A DNA stretch of 64,000 nt from UBA6952 sp045562575 (GTDB lineage: Bacteria > Chloroflexota > Dehalococcoidia > Lucifugimonadales > UBA6952), in contig JBJKVQ010000019.1 in NCBI GenBank assembly GCA_045562575.1, positions 1-64,000 of the forward strand, read 5' to 3'. A program made the position numbers and the translations under genes. Of the stretch, positions 1-8,967 are shown piece by piece; the first letter of the stretch is position 1; each line of letters opens with the position of its first letter. The notes under the pieces were generated by a model. That model was not told the DNA's origin. It saw only the letters and a program-made list of their open reading frames with translations, and searched no databases.

Positions 1-1366
1 CACGATCATTTAAACCAAGTCTCTGAGATGGAACTCCAGTCATTTTATGGATTGCACTTTCCAGTGTTAATAAACCTTCTTCTCTCACTAATTGACCTAA
101 GATATAAGGAAAAGTTCCATAAGTACGTGGATTAGGATTTTCCCCAACCATAATTCCATCACTTCCAACCATCTGATGAGGATGTTGAATTATAGACCTG
201 ATATTATCTGAATTCCCAGTTCTGGCAACAAAAGAAACATTTAGATTTTCTTCTACAAGTAATTCACTCATCACATCAACAACACTCATATTCTTGTGCC
301 TGACTAAATCCATAAATGATCTACCAACCCATTCCTGGTTTACCTGTGATCCAATATGGCTAAAGTAATAATCTTCTAAACTTCCACCCCATTGAGGATA
401 GACATCTTCTTTAATTGATTCTCTCACTTCGCCTGATTGTAAATTTTCTAACAATTTTCTAGGGCCACCTTCATGAACCCATGGAGGGACAAGTGATGCT
501 AGTAATGTACTTGCTGCAGGGTAGGGGTACTGATCAAATGTCAGATCAACACCTTGTTCTAACCCCTGATCGATGAGAGTTACCATTTGATCACCCATGC
601 CTGTTATAGGACTGTGGTAATGTGATATCTGTACAGGAACTCCACTTTCCACACCGATAGTAATTGCTTCTTTAAAAGGATCGAGTAATCTGTCACCCAG
701 CGCGTAACGACAATGTGTCACATACATACCACCATATGGTTTTACTGCCTTAGCTAATTCAATTAGTTCATTAGTATCACTATATACATTCGGTACATAT
801 GTTAAACCAGTTGAAAAACCAAAGGCTCCATCTTTCATTCCTGATTCTATTAAATGTTGCATCGACTTTATTGCAGATTCATTAGGAAGCTTATTTGTCC
901 ATCCCATAACTTCGGTTCTCACAGCTGAATGAGGAACGAGATAGGCAACATTGCACCCAATATTTCCATCTAATGAATTCAGATACTCTCCGACTGAATT
1001 CCAGGTAATTTCACCTGGTATATCTCCATTCACTGATTGTAAATATATGATTAATTCAGATATAACTTTTGTTGATGCTGGTGCATAAGAAAGACCATCC
1101 TGCCCAATCACTTCGGTTGTAACCCCTTGTCTGATTTTTGGTTCATTATAGGGATCATGAAATAGATATAAGTCACAATGTGAATGCATATCAATAAATC
1201 CTGGAGATATGACTAATCCTGTTGCATCAATAGTATTTTTTGCTTCTGGCTCTGAGTCCTGTGGGATTATTTCGATAGAATCGTCTTTAATCCCAACTGA
1301 TGCTGAGTAACCTTTATCACCGGATCCATCAATTATTGTTCCGTTTTTAATAATATAATCGAACAT
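1..1366 (-). CDS. N-acyl-D-amino-acid deacylase family amidohydrolase (C-terminal part cut by window edge)
   Basis: I translated this by hand. The reading frame is open from an ATG at 1366-1364 to the window edge, about 455 residues, so the C-terminus is missing. The N-terminus (MFDYIIKNG) is the small beta domain of amidohydrolases. An HxH metal motif follows at residues 61-63 (DMHSHCD), then GVTTEVIGQDG at about 81-91, a THCRYA segment, and GSDGI followed by PRTYGTFP near the visible end, which is typical of D-aminoacylases. The family hydrolyses N-acyl-D-amino acids. The zinc-ligand Cys of classical D-aminoacylases (GNCG) is Asp90 here, so the substrate could differ. It is divergent from the dapL-like gene, with 72 bp between them. 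The family call is firm and the substrate is unknown. Confidence 0.85.
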   Translation of the reverse strand, partial: MFDYIIKNGTIIDGSGDKGYSASVGIKDDSIEIIPQDSEPEAKNTIDATGLVISPGFIDMHSHCDLYLFHDPYNEPKIRQGVTTEVIGQDGLSYAPASTKVISELIIYLQSVNGDIPGEITWNSVGEYLNSLDGNIGCNVAYLVPHSAVRTEVMGWTNKLPNESAIKSMQHLIESGMKDGAFGFSTGLTYVPNVYSDTNELIELAKAVKPYGGMYVTHCRYALGDRLLDPFKEAITIGVESGVPVQISHYHSPITGMGDQMVTLIDQGLEQGVDLTFDQYPYPAASTLLASLVPPWVHEGGPRKLLENLQSGEVRESIKEDVYPQWGGSLEDYYFSHIGSQVNQEWVGRSFMDLVRHKNMSVVDVMSELLVEENLNVSFVARTGNSDNIRSIIQHPHQMVGSDGIMVGENPNPRTYGTFPYILGQLVREEGLLTLESAIHKMTGVPSQRLGLNDR

Positions 1367-1438
1367 AAACTATTCCAAAGCTAATTAAATTGATTTATTA
1401 TTAGACATTATAGACAACGAATACTAAATAGGGGATAC

Positions 1439-2608
1439 ATGGAAATATCAAACAGGATAAAAGAAATTAAACCATACCTTTTTATGGAAATTTCCAGAAA
1501 AATTGCTGCAAAAAAAGCAGAAGGTGCTGATGTTATATCATTTGGTATTGGAGATCCGGATATTCCGACTCCAGATCATATACTGGATTCGATCATAGAA
1601 GCTTCAAAAGTTCCCGCAAATCACAGATACCCAGAATCAGACGGCTTGCCAGAATTTAGAAAAGTTATTTCAGAATGGTATAACAAAAGATTTTCTGTTT
1701 CTTTAAATCCTGATACCGAAATTGTACCTTTAATTGGGGCCAAAGAAGGAATAGGGCACTTTCCACTTTGTGTTATGAATCCTGGTGATATTGGTATAGT
1801 TCCAGATCCGGGATATCCAGTCTATTCTATCGGAAATCTATTTGCTGGAGGCGAAACTTTTTATGCACCATTACGAGAAGAGAATGAATGGTTATTAGAT
1901 TTTGAAGCTATACCAAAAGATATCGCAAAAAAAGCTAAATTAATCTGGCTTTGTTATCCAAATAATCCAACTGGTGCAATTGCGCCAGCTTCGTATTTTG
2001 AAGAAGCTGTTAAATTTTGCAAAGAAAATGATATTATCCTTTGCCATGATGCATGTTATTCAGAAATAGCATATGACGGGTACAAACCTGTAAGTCTCAT
2101 GGAAATTGATGGGGCAAAAGATATCTCTATAGAATTCCATTCACTGTCAAAAAGTTACAATATGACAGGTTGGAGAGTAGGGATGGCAGTTGGTAACGAG
2201 GAATTAGTCAAGGTTTTAACTATTGTTAAATCAAATATAGATTCAGGTATTCCTCAAGCAGTCCAGTATGGCGCAATGGAAGCATTAACTGCTTCACAAG
2301 ACTGTATTCAGGATAATATAGATACTTATACAAGGAGAAGAGACCGAGTTATTGGTGCTCTTCAAAATATAGGTTTAGAAATTGTTCCTCCTAAAGCAGG
2401 ACTTTATATATGGGTAAGAATACCTAAAGGATTTACCTCATCAGAATTTGCTACAGCATTATTAGATGAAAAAGATCTTGTGGTAACCCCGGGTTCTGGG
2501 TATGGAGAATTTGGAGAAGGGTATGTTCGTTTTTCACTTACGTTAAATGATAATGATTTAGATCGTGGAATAGACAGATTAGAAACATGGAAAATACCTA
2601 CCAAATAG
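1439..2608 (+). CDS. dapL: LL-diaminopimelate aminotransferase (DapL type)
   Basis: This is a PLP-dependent fold-type I aminotransferase of 389 residues. The best match from memory is the bacterial DapL subgroup that converts tetrahydrodipicolinate directly to LL-diaminopimelate with glutamate as amino donor. Visible landmarks are the N-terminal KPYLFMEI segment, GIGDPD, the PDPGYPVY segment, YPNNPTGA, and the PLP lysine at about residue 238 in SLSKSYNMTGWRVG. The product would feed DapF, encoded at 18695-19558. The start is an ATG with AGGGG about 5 nt upstream. Its stop overlaps the ribosome-binding region of hflX, so the two genes are probably coupled. A different keto acid/amino acid aminotransferase role cannot be excluded from sequence alone. 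Confidence 0.85.
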   Translation: MEISNRIKEIKPYLFMEISRKIAAKKAEGADVISFGIGDPDIPTPDHILDSIIEASKVPANHRYPESDGLPEFRKVISEWYNKRFSVSLNPDTEIVPLIGAKEGIGHFPLCVMNPGDIGIVPDPGYPVYSIGNLFAGGETFYAPLREENEWLLDFEAIPKDIAKKAKLIWLCYPNNPTGAIAPASYFEEAVKFCKENDIILCHDACYSEIAYDGYKPVSLMEIDGAKDISIEFHSLSKSYNMTGWRVGMAVGNEELVKVLTIVKSNIDSGIPQAVQYGAMEALTASQDCIQDNIDTYTRRRDRVIGALQNIGLEIVPPKAGLYIWVRIPKGFTSSEFATALLDEKDLVVTPGSGYGEFGEGYVRFSLTLNDNDLDRGIDRLETWKIPTK

Positions 2609-2615
2609 GGAAATA

Positions 2616-3749
2616 ATTATAAGCACTCAATTAAAAAATACATATAAAACCAAAGAAAAAGCAATCCTCGTAGGGGTTGAAATTAGAAGTGCCAAAAATA
2701 ACGGGGATATTGAAAATTCCATCGATGAATTAGAGCAACTGGCAAATGCTGCAGGAGCATCAGTTGTAGAAAGTATAATTCAAAAATTAGCAAAACCATC
2801 ACATTATTACCTTGGTAAAGGGAAATTAGAAGAATTAAAAAATATACAGGATAGATATGACACTGTTATTTTTGATGATGAGTTAACTCCTTCACAACAA
2901 AGAAGTATAGAACAATATCTTGGTGAAGAAACTAAAGTTATTGATAGGACTGCACTCATTCTTGACCTTTTTGCATCAAGAGCTAATACACGTGAAGGTA
3001 AATTACAGGTTGAATTAGCACAACATCAATATCTTCTTCCAAGACTAGCAGGACAATGGTCTCACTTGGAACGTCTTGGTGGTGGTATTGGTACAAGAGG
3101 ACCTGGTGAAACACAGCTAGAAACTGACCGTCGTTTAATAACAAAAAGAATCCAAAGATTAAAATCTGATTTAGATAAAGTTAGAAGACACCGATCACAA
3201 TACCGTTCAAGAAGACAAAATAATAAAATTCCTGTTATTAGCTTAATCGGATATACAAACGCAGGTAAAAGTACCTTATTTAACAGCATGACCAAATCAA
3301 AGGTTTATGAATCAGACCAGGTCTTTGCAACTCTTGATCCTGTAACTCGTCGTACTGTCTTAGAGAATGGGGATCCAATACTCATTACAGATACAGTAGG
3401 ATTTATAAATAAGCTACCTACAAATCTAATAGCAGCATTCAGAGCTACTTTAGAAGAGCTAGAAGAAGCAGATATATTATTACACGTTATAGATGCAAGT
3501 GACGGAAATTTTAATCAGCATATAGAAGTAGTAAATGATATTTTAAAAGATTTAAATGTCAGTGATAAGAAAAAGATTGTTGTATTTAATAAAAGTGATA
3601 ATTTACCAAAAGAAGTTATCGAAGACTTTCAGCAATATATAAAATTTATTCAAACAAAAGAAAATTATTCAGCAGTACTATTATCAGGCTTAACTGGTAT
3701 TGGTATTGATAACCTTATGAAAGAAATAGAAACTCAACTTATAACATAG
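2616..3749 (+). CDS. hflX: GTPase HflX with a non-canonical start codon
   Basis: HflX is a ribosome-associated GTPase that splits stalled or stressed ribosomes. The frame from about 2661 reads AILVGVEIRSAKN and continues through KPSHYYLGKGKLEEL, an SRANTREGKLQVELAQ segment, the family signature GGGIGTRGPGETQLE, and then the G domain with GYTNAGKST, DTVGF and NKSD. The frame is open back to a TAG at 2580-2582, but no ATG, GTG or TTG lies upstream of the conserved N-terminus. The candidates are ATA 2613, ATT 2616 and ATA 2619, just after AGGG (2607-2610). I give ATT 2616 as a compromise, about 377 residues. A TTG at 3066 would delete the whole N-terminal HflX domain. Identity is firm and the start is uncertain. 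Confidence 0.85.
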   Translation: MISTQLKNTYKTKEKAILVGVEIRSAKNNGDIENSIDELEQLANAAGASVVESIIQKLAKPSHYYLGKGKLEELKNIQDRYDTVIFDDELTPSQQRSIEQYLGEETKVIDRTALILDLFASRANTREGKLQVELAQHQYLLPRLAGQWSHLERLGGGIGTRGPGETQLETDRRLITKRIQRLKSDLDKVRRHRSQYRSRRQNNKIPVISLIGYTNAGKSTLFNSMTKSKVYESDQVFATLDPVTRRTVLENGDPILITDTVGFINKLPTNLIAAFRATLEELEEADILLHVIDASDGNFNQHIEVVNDILKDLNVSDKKKIVVFNKSDNLPKEVIEDFQQYIKFIQTKENYSAVLLSGLTGIGIDNLMKEIETQLIT

Positions 3750-3764
3750 TTGTCTGGAGAGTCT

Positions 3765-5147
3765 ATGAACATATTGATAAAAAATGCCACGATTGTGAGT
3801 ATGGGATCATCGGGTGTTATTACTAATGGACAGATTCTTATAGAAGGAACACGAATTGTTTCAATTGCTCCGCAAACCGATACCTCTTCTGATGTTGAAA
3901 CAACAGTAGATCAGGTAATTGATGCAACAGGAAAAATCGTTATGCCTGGTCTGATAGATTCTCACTTTCACACCTGTCAGCATTTGATGCGAGGAATGGG
4001 TGCTGCAATTGCGCGAAGTGGCACACGGTATCCTTTTTGGAAAAACTATCTCATTCCGTTTGAATCACAGTTATCTCAGGAAGACGTATATTTGAGTGGT
4101 GTTGCAGCATATACCAATTTAATACGTGTTGGCACAACTTGTTTTGCAGAACATGGCGGACGTCATCCCGAACAGTTAGTAAAAGCAGCTGAAGATGTTG
4201 GTATACGTGGGCTTATGGCAATTTCTACTATGGATATGGATACAGGATTACCTAGTTTACCAGACAACATGCTATTTTCGACAGAAGAGGCTATTGAGAA
4301 AAATCTAGAAATAGTACAACGCTGGCCATTCAAAAACAATGATGATAACAGCCTTCTTCGTGGTGTTTTCTCATTACGACAAATCACCGTTTGTACACCA
4401 CAACTAATACAAAAAACAGCTCAACTGGCTAAAGAATATAACACTATGGTGCAAACCCATGCTAATGAAGGTCATTATGAAATTTATCATGCACTAGACC
4501 ATCATGGAATGAGACCCGCAAATTATTTGGCAAGCTTGGATTTCTTAAATTCAAATGTAATTGCTGCCCATTCTGTTTTGCTTAGCGATGAAGAAGTAGA
4601 TCTATATGCCAAACATCAAGTAGGGGTGGCACATTGTCCATCTCCTAATTTTTCATCCTTAGGTATGGCAAAACTTGTTCAAATGAAGAAGTTGGGAATC
4701 AAAATAGGAATAGGTACAGATGGAGCTAATCGTGGTTCATTGGATTTATTTGAAGCCATGAAATTATCAGGAATTGCTCAATCACTTCATTACGGTACAC
4801 CGTATTTAGATAGTAATGTAATAACTCCGTTTGAACTAGTAACAATGGCTACCTTAGGTGGAGCACGTGTTTGTGGTCTTGATGAGGAAATTGGCTCATT
4901 AGAAACAGGAAAACGAGCTGACATGTTGATTCTCAATCCAGGACTAAACGCTTTACCAATAGACGATCCTTACTTTGCAATTGTGAATTCTTTACGAGGT
5001 AGCGATGTAAATGACGTGATTATCAATGGCCAAATAGTTATGCGTAATAGTAAAATTTTAAATATTGATGAGAGTGAAATTGTCCGACAAGTATCTGTTC
5101 GAGCGCCACAATTACGACAAATTGTTCTGAATAATATAAATCAATGA
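3765..5147 (+). CDS. Amidohydrolase, SAH/MTA deaminase - chlorohydrolase family
   Basis: About 460 residues of the metal-dependent hydrolase family that includes S-adenosylhomocysteine/methylthioadenosine deaminases, guanine deaminase and the triazine hydrolases AtzA/TrzN. Motifs in order are a beta-domain start (NILIKNATIV), GLIDSHFHTCQHLMRG with the HxH pair, QTHANEGHYE, AAHSVLL with a metal His, HCPSPNFSSLG, and GIGTDGANRGSLDLFEA with the catalytic Asp. The chosen start is ATG 3765, preceded by GGAGAG; an upstream TTG at 3750 only adds five residues. The gene sits 15 nt after hflX and 16 nt before the S51 peptidase gene. The substrate is probably an aminated purine- or triazine-like ring and cannot be fixed from sequence. 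Confidence 0.85.
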   Translation: MNILIKNATIVSMGSSGVITNGQILIEGTRIVSIAPQTDTSSDVETTVDQVIDATGKIVMPGLIDSHFHTCQHLMRGMGAAIARSGTRYPFWKNYLIPFESQLSQEDVYLSGVAAYTNLIRVGTTCFAEHGGRHPEQLVKAAEDVGIRGLMAISTMDMDTGLPSLPDNMLFSTEEAIEKNLEIVQRWPFKNNDDNSLLRGVFSLRQITVCTPQLIQKTAQLAKEYNTMVQTHANEGHYEIYHALDHHGMRPANYLASLDFLNSNVIAAHSVLLSDEEVDLYAKHQVGVAHCPSPNFSSLGMAKLVQMKKLGIKIGIGTDGANRGSLDLFEAMKLSGIAQSLHYGTPYLDSNVITPFELVTMATLGGARVCGLDEEIGSLETGKRADMLILNPGLNALPIDDPYFAIVNSLRGSDVNDVIINGQIVMRNSKILNIDESEIVRQVSVRAPQLRQIVLNNINQ

Positions 5148-5163
5148 GGAGAAACCAGTAATT

Positions 5164-5865
5164 ATGACAAAAAAACAGATAATAGCATTTGGTGGATTAA
5201 GACCTGTCGGTAGAAAAATTCATCCATTAATTAACTACATTATAGAATTACCAAATAAAGAGAATCCTAAAATTGCATATATTCCTACAGCAACAGGAGA
5301 TGCTGAAACATCTATTGTTGGTTTTTATAACAGATTTCCTGGTGATAGATGTGAAAGAAGTCATATGACATTATTTAACAGAACAATATCAGACCTTGAA
5401 GAGTATCTCTTAAGTCAGGATGTTATTTTAGTTAGCGGAGGTAATACTGCTAATATGTTAGCTGTCTGGAGAATTCATGGTGTTGATAAGATTTTAAAAA
5501 AGGCATGGGATAAAGGAATAATTCTTTGTGGAGGAAGTGCCGGATCATTATGCTGGTTTGATTGCGGAACAACTGATTCTTTTAGTATGTATGAATTAGC
5601 ACCTTTATATGATGGTTTAGGATTTATTCCAGGATCTCACTGTCCACATTACGATGGAGAGGCTCAAAGACGTCCTTTATATCATAAACTCGTTTCAGAA
5701 GGTTTTCCGGCTGGCTATGCAATAGACGAAGACGCAGCAGTGCATTTTATCGATCAAAAGGTACATAATGTCGTAAGCTCTCGTAAAAACGCGATGGCGT
5801 ACTATGTTGAAATGCAAAATTCCTCAATTGTAGAGAAAAAGCTCGAAACACAAATTATTCAGTAG
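5164..5865 (+). CDS. Peptidase S51 family protein (peptidase E / cyanophycinase-like)
   Basis: 233 residues with the class I glutamine-amidotransferase-like fold of serine peptidase family S51. The nucleophile elbow is CGGSAGSLCW with Ser at about residue 125, preceded by the conserved ILVSGGNTANML segment. A downstream PGSHCPHYDGE segment is usual in peptidase E relatives. Family members cleave Asp-X dipeptides or cyanophycin. At this length it resembles the cytoplasmic peptidase E branch, and no signal peptide is visible. It follows the amidohydrolase by 16 nt with a GAGGAG ribosome site, so they probably share a transcript. It is the last gene of the run that begins at dapL. Confidence 0.8.
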   Translation: MTKKQIIAFGGLRPVGRKIHPLINYIIELPNKENPKIAYIPTATGDAETSIVGFYNRFPGDRCERSHMTLFNRTISDLEEYLLSQDVILVSGGNTANMLAVWRIHGVDKILKKAWDKGIILCGGSAGSLCWFDCGTTDSFSMYELAPLYDGLGFIPGSHCPHYDGEAQRRPLYHKLVSEGFPAGYAIDEDAAVHFIDQKVHNVVSSRKNAMAYYVEMQNSSIVEKKLETQIIQ

Positions 5866-5874
5866 TAGAGAAGG

Positions 5875-5918
5875 GTGGATTATATATCCACATATATATA
5901 ACTTCGCACTATATATGT
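5875..5918. terminator. Two inverted repeats between convergent genes, possible bidirectional terminator
   Basis: Two hairpins lie between the stops of the S51 gene (+) and the DinB gene (-). The first is GTGGAT (5875-5880) with ATCCAC (5886-5891) around a 5-nt loop. The second is ACATATATA (5890-5898) with TATATATGT (5910-5918) around an 11-nt loop. There is no clear T-tract, so this is only a positional suggestion of transcript ends. Confidence 0.4.
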
Positions 5919-5943
5919 TATGTAAAGTTGGCTATATGTGATA

Positions 5944-6477
5944 TTAAGTTCTTCTTTTAAGAATAAAGGATTGCTCATTACCTAAGATTTGATCAAGGTG
6001 CATCCTGTCATGTCTATAAATGGCACGTAAAAATTGAATAACATTCATATCGCCAAAAATTCTATGCTTCCCTGATGAAAGAATTTTTTCCTGGGAATCT
6101 AAGTTCATTCTTTCGATTAGTTTAATATTTTCTAAACGATTTTGTTTTAGCTTATCAACCCAAAACTCTAATGGATGATCATTAGCTATATCCAAATCAT
6201 TTAGAAAAATCTGGGAATCACCATTTTCAACAGGTTCTTGGCCAACAATAACACCAGGATTTGATAAAATATTATCTGCCCATTCTATCCATGTAGGTTC
6301 AGCATGAATCAGATGAGCTATCTGTTGTTTTACAGACCACCCATCTCCTTCTTCTCCAGTACCTTTTTCTTTAGGCTGTATAGTTGCCTCTTCATCAGAT
6401 ATACCCGAAAGAACTTCTAACAAGCTTATTCTTTGGGAATCAATCTTATCGAATAATTCTCGAATTTCATCAATCAT
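5944..6477 (-). CDS. DinB family protein
   Basis: 177 residues with the four-helix DinB/YfiT-like fold. Metal-type histidines appear in the QQIAHLIHAE segment of helix 2 and in IYRHDRMHLDQI near the C-terminus, the usual three-His pattern of the superfamily. Members include thiol-dependent metal enzymes and DNA-damage-induced proteins of unknown activity, so no specific reaction is assigned. The gene lies 12 nt downstream of citrate synthase on the same strand and may be co-transcribed. It is of normal length for the family. Confidence 0.75.
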   Translation of the reverse strand: MIDEIRELFDKIDSQRISLLEVLSGISDEEATIQPKEKGTGEEGDGWSVKQQIAHLIHAEPTWIEWADNILSNPGVIVGQEPVENGDSQIFLNDLDIANDHPLEFWVDKLKQNRLENIKLIERMNLDSQEKILSSGKHRIFGDMNVIQFLRAIYRHDRMHLDQILGNEQSFILKRRT

Positions 6478-6489
6478 GTTCTAACTCTA

Positions 6490-7629
6490 TTAACGTGAGT
6501 CAATATCTTTATAATCAAGATCCATAGGGCCAACATACTCAAGACGAGGCCTTAATAGTATATTATTATCATACTGCTCTGCCACATTTAGGGTCCATCC
6601 GGGAACTCTACCTAAAGCAAATATTGAAATAAATAAATCTTCAGGAATACCCATTAATGAATATACTGAACCTGCAAAAAAGTCCACGTTAACATGAATG
6701 CCTCGTGCACCATAAGGTTCCATAACTTTTTGCAAACTAGTTAATATTTCAAACCATTGTGGCTGGCCTTTTTCAATACCATAGTCTCTTGATCGTTCTT
6801 TCATATGTATTGCACGTGGATCTTCAGCTTTATATACTCGATGCCCAAAACCCATTACACGACCACCTGATCCCAATAAATCTTTTGCATATTTTTCTGC
6901 ATTGTCTGGGCTTCCAATATCTTGAGCCATTTTCATAACTTCTTCTGCTGCACCACCATGAGCAGGACCTTTGAGAGTCCCGATACCGGCAACTACAGCT
7001 GAATGTAAATCACTTTGTGTTGAAGCTGCAACCCTTGCCGCAAAAGCAGATGCATTCGAACCATGTTCGGCATGAAGAATAAAATCCACATCCATAATGC
7101 TTTGTTCTTCAGCACTAGGCTCCTTGTCAAATAACATATATAAAAAATTACCTGCATGATTTAATGTAGTACTTGGGGCTACTGGATCTAAACCATTTCT
7201 GATTCGATGGTGAGCACATACAATTGTAGGTGCTTTAGCTGTTAATCTTAACCCTTTACGTATAATTGCCTCTTGAGAATTATCTGAAACTTCAGGATCC
7301 CAATTAGATAATGCTGAAACACAAGTTCGTAAAACATCCATAGGGTGAGAATCTTTAATCATTTTAATTATTTCAAAGATTTCTTCTGGAATAGTTCTAT
7401 CTTTGATCATATTTTGAGAAAAATCTCCTAATTGATCATAGTTGGGTAATTCTCCAAAAAGTAATAAATACATTACTTCTTCAAAGGTGGATTTTTCAGC
7501 TAAATCATGAATATTATATCCACGGTAGAGTAATTTTCCTATTTCACCGTCTACTAAACATGATTCTGTGCGATCAAAATAGACATTCATCAGACCCCTT
7601 CTTATTTCAATACCGCTGTCCGAAGTCAT
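6490..7629 (-). CDS. gltA: Citrate synthase
   Basis: 379 residues, the size of the shorter bacterial/archaeal-type citrate or 2-methylcitrate synthases that condense acetyl-CoA (or propionyl-CoA) with oxaloacetate. Landmarks are LLYRGYNIHDLAE near the N-terminus, HAEHGSNASAFAAR with the first active-site His, GPAHGGAAEEV, GFGHRVYKAEDPRA with the second His, and VDFFAGSVY with the catalytic Asp. The start ATG at 7629 has AAAGGAGA upstream. Sequence alone does not separate citrate from methylcitrate synthase. No other TCA or methylcitrate gene is nearby, so citrate synthase is the simpler reading. Confidence 0.9.
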   Translation of the reverse strand: MTSDSGIEIRRGLMNVYFDRTESCLVDGEIGKLLYRGYNIHDLAEKSTFEEVMYLLLFGELPNYDQLGDFSQNMIKDRTIPEEIFEIIKMIKDSHPMDVLRTCVSALSNWDPEVSDNSQEAIIRKGLRLTAKAPTIVCAHHRIRNGLDPVAPSTTLNHAGNFLYMLFDKEPSAEEQSIMDVDFILHAEHGSNASAFAARVAASTQSDLHSAVVAGIGTLKGPAHGGAAEEVMKMAQDIGSPDNAEKYAKDLLGSGGRVMGFGHRVYKAEDPRAIHMKERSRDYGIEKGQPQWFEILTSLQKVMEPYGARGIHVNVDFFAGSVYSLMGIPEDLFISIFALGRVPGWTLNVAEQYDNNILLRPRLEYVGPMDLDYKDIDSR

Positions 7630-7826
7630 AGATTCTCCTTTCCAAACTATCTTTAAAAGATAATCAATAAATAGGCACTTTATTTGTAAATTGAAATCGC
7701 TTAAAATGCGTAAAATTCTACAAAATTAGTGAATAACAAGTTTGTTGACATTAGTACCATTTATAAATAGCACTATGTAAGTTAGTATGTTACCAATTGA
7801 TACCTAGAAGTGTCAATAAAATCGTA

Positions 7827-7832
7827 TATAAT
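7827..7832 (+). promoter_or_regulatory. Possible -10 element for the GlcG/HbpS gene
   Basis: TATAAT at 7827-7832 would start transcription near 7839, which places the ATG at 7868 rather than the in-frame ATG at 7838. No good -35 sits at 17 bp. TTGACA (7745-7750) and TGTCAA (7811-7816) form a widely spaced inverted pair upstream. Confidence 0.35.
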
Positions 7833-7867
7833 TTTATATGGATATAAATAGAAAAGGAAGGTATACA

Positions 7868-8284
7868 ATGACTACACTCGATTTAAAAACAGCACAAAAA
7901 ATTCTTGAAGGTGCACAAGCTAAATCTAGTGAATTAGCGGCTAATTTTTGTATTTGTGTTGTTGATCCACGCGGAGATCTAATTTCATTTATTCGAGAAG
8001 ATGGTTCTCCCTGGAGAAGTGTGTTTATAAGCCAAGGTAAGGCTGCAGCATCTGCAGCATTTATGCAACCCAGTGGAAAACTTGCAGAAGGTGGACCATC
8101 GCCTATTCATCAAGGATTAATGGGTATGCTAGGTGGAAGAATGATTCCTGGGCAAGGTGCCTTGCCAGTTTATGAGGGAAAAACCATAATAGGAGCTGTC
8201 GGAGTCAGCGGTGGTCCTTCACAAGAGGATGAACAAGTTGCTTTGGCTGGCATTACTCATGCTGGATTTAATACTGCTCCGTAG
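7868..8284 (+). CDS. GlcG/HbpS family protein
   Basis: 138 residues of the GlcG/HbpS (haem-degrading-domain-like) family. Visible features are the N-terminal LDLKTAQKILEGAQAK helix, ICVVDPRGDLISFIRED, SQGKAAASAAF, the glycine-rich GMLGGRMIPGQGALPVYEGK loop and IIGAVGVSGG, all typical. Family members bind haem or corrinoids or accompany oxidation operons, and catalytic function is mostly unproven. I chose ATG 7868 because it has AGGAAG upstream and matches the family N-terminus; the ATG at 7838 overlaps the likely -10. The gene is 31 nt upstream of smpB and may share its transcript. Confidence 0.8.
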   Translation: MTTLDLKTAQKILEGAQAKSSELAANFCICVVDPRGDLISFIREDGSPWRSVFISQGKAAASAAFMQPSGKLAEGGPSPIHQGLMGMLGGRMIPGQGALPVYEGKTIIGAVGVSGGPSQEDEQVALAGITHAGFNTAP

Positions 8285-8315
8285 TTAACATTTACCAAGG
8301 CTTTAGGCTAATGTT

Positions 8316-8789
8316 ATGAAAAAGAATAAAAGTTCATCTAATGTAATATCAACTAACCGTAGAGCCAGCTTTAGTTATGAATTAATACAAAGATTTGAAG
8401 CTGGCATTGTTCTTACTGGTTCTGAAATAAAATCAGTAAGATTAGGGAAAATTGATATACGACAATCCTATGCGAGGCCCATAGGTAATGAAATTTACTT
8501 AGTGAGTGCTCATATTGCTCAATACGAGCACTCAAATTCACAAAACCATGAACCTGAACGTTCTCGAAAGTTATTGCTTCATAAAACTGAGGTTACTAAC
8601 CTTATAAAAGGGGTAAACGAGCAAGGGTATACTATAGTACCCACACGAGTGTACATAAAAAACAAGGTCGCAAAAGTGGAAATTGCTCTAGCTAAAGGTA
8701 AACGCCAATATGACAAACGTCAGACAATTATAAGGCGTGAAACAGATCGAGAAATGCAACGATCAATCAAAAACAAACTAAAAAATTAA
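8316..8789 (+). CDS. smpB: SsrA-binding protein SmpB
   Basis: 157 residues, normal for SmpB, the protein that delivers tmRNA to stalled ribosomes. Diagnostic stretches are ISTNRRASFSYELIQRFEAG, IVLTGSEIKSVRLGKIDIR, a HIAQYEHSNSQNHEPERSRK segment, LLLHKTEV, and the basic C-terminal tail with AKGKRQYDKRQTI. The protein is followed within 180 bp by its RNA partner ssrA on the same strand, a common pairing. An inverted repeat TAACATT/AATGTTA (8286-8292 and 8310-8316) flanks the translation start. Confidence 0.96.
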   Translation: MKKNKSSSNVISTNRRASFSYELIQRFEAGIVLTGSEIKSVRLGKIDIRQSYARPIGNEIYLVSAHIAQYEHSNSQNHEPERSRKLLLHKTEVTNLIKGVNEQGYTIVPTRVYIKNKVAKVEIALAKGKRQYDKRQTIIRRETDREMQRSIKNKLKN

Positions 8790-8863
8790 TTTTTTTTAAG
8801 TCCACTTCCATCCTTTCTTTGTTCTTTTTTGTATATATTTTTTACCCTTTTTTTGATTACATT

Positions 8864-8880
8864 TTCTGTTTAATTTTGAT
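8864..8880. repeat. Copy of a TTCTGTTTAATTT motif also found twice near 48.1 kb
   Basis: TTCTGTTTAATTTTGAT, in the T-rich gap between smpB and ssrA, closely matches the direct repeat at 48075-48090 and 48156-48171 (TTCTGTTTAATTTAGA). All three lie in noncoding DNA. Chance similarity in AT-rich sequence is possible. Confidence 0.4.
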
Positions 8881-8947
8881 AATTATATAATCATTTTTGT
8901 ATTTAAAATTACAATACTTCGAAAAATTAGTTATCAGACATATAGTA

Positions 8948-8956
8948 TGTTATAAT
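8948..8956 (+). promoter_or_regulatory. Extended -10 promoter of ssrA
   Basis: TGTTATAAT (TGnTATAAT) ends at 8956, eleven bases before the mature tmRNA 5' end. This spacing fits a transcript that starts a few bases upstream of the processed end. The -35 region is weak, as is common with extended -10 promoters. Confidence 0.65.
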
Positions 8957-8967
8957 GCCCCTTCAAT

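Noticed and set aside
3066..3749. HflX starting at TTG 3066 as a 227-residue protein
   Set aside because: The conserved N-terminal HflX domain is encoded upstream in the same frame, so this would be an artificial truncation.
7745..7767. TTGACA with TATAAA as a promoter
   Set aside because: The spacing is only 11 bp, too short for a sigma-70 promoter.
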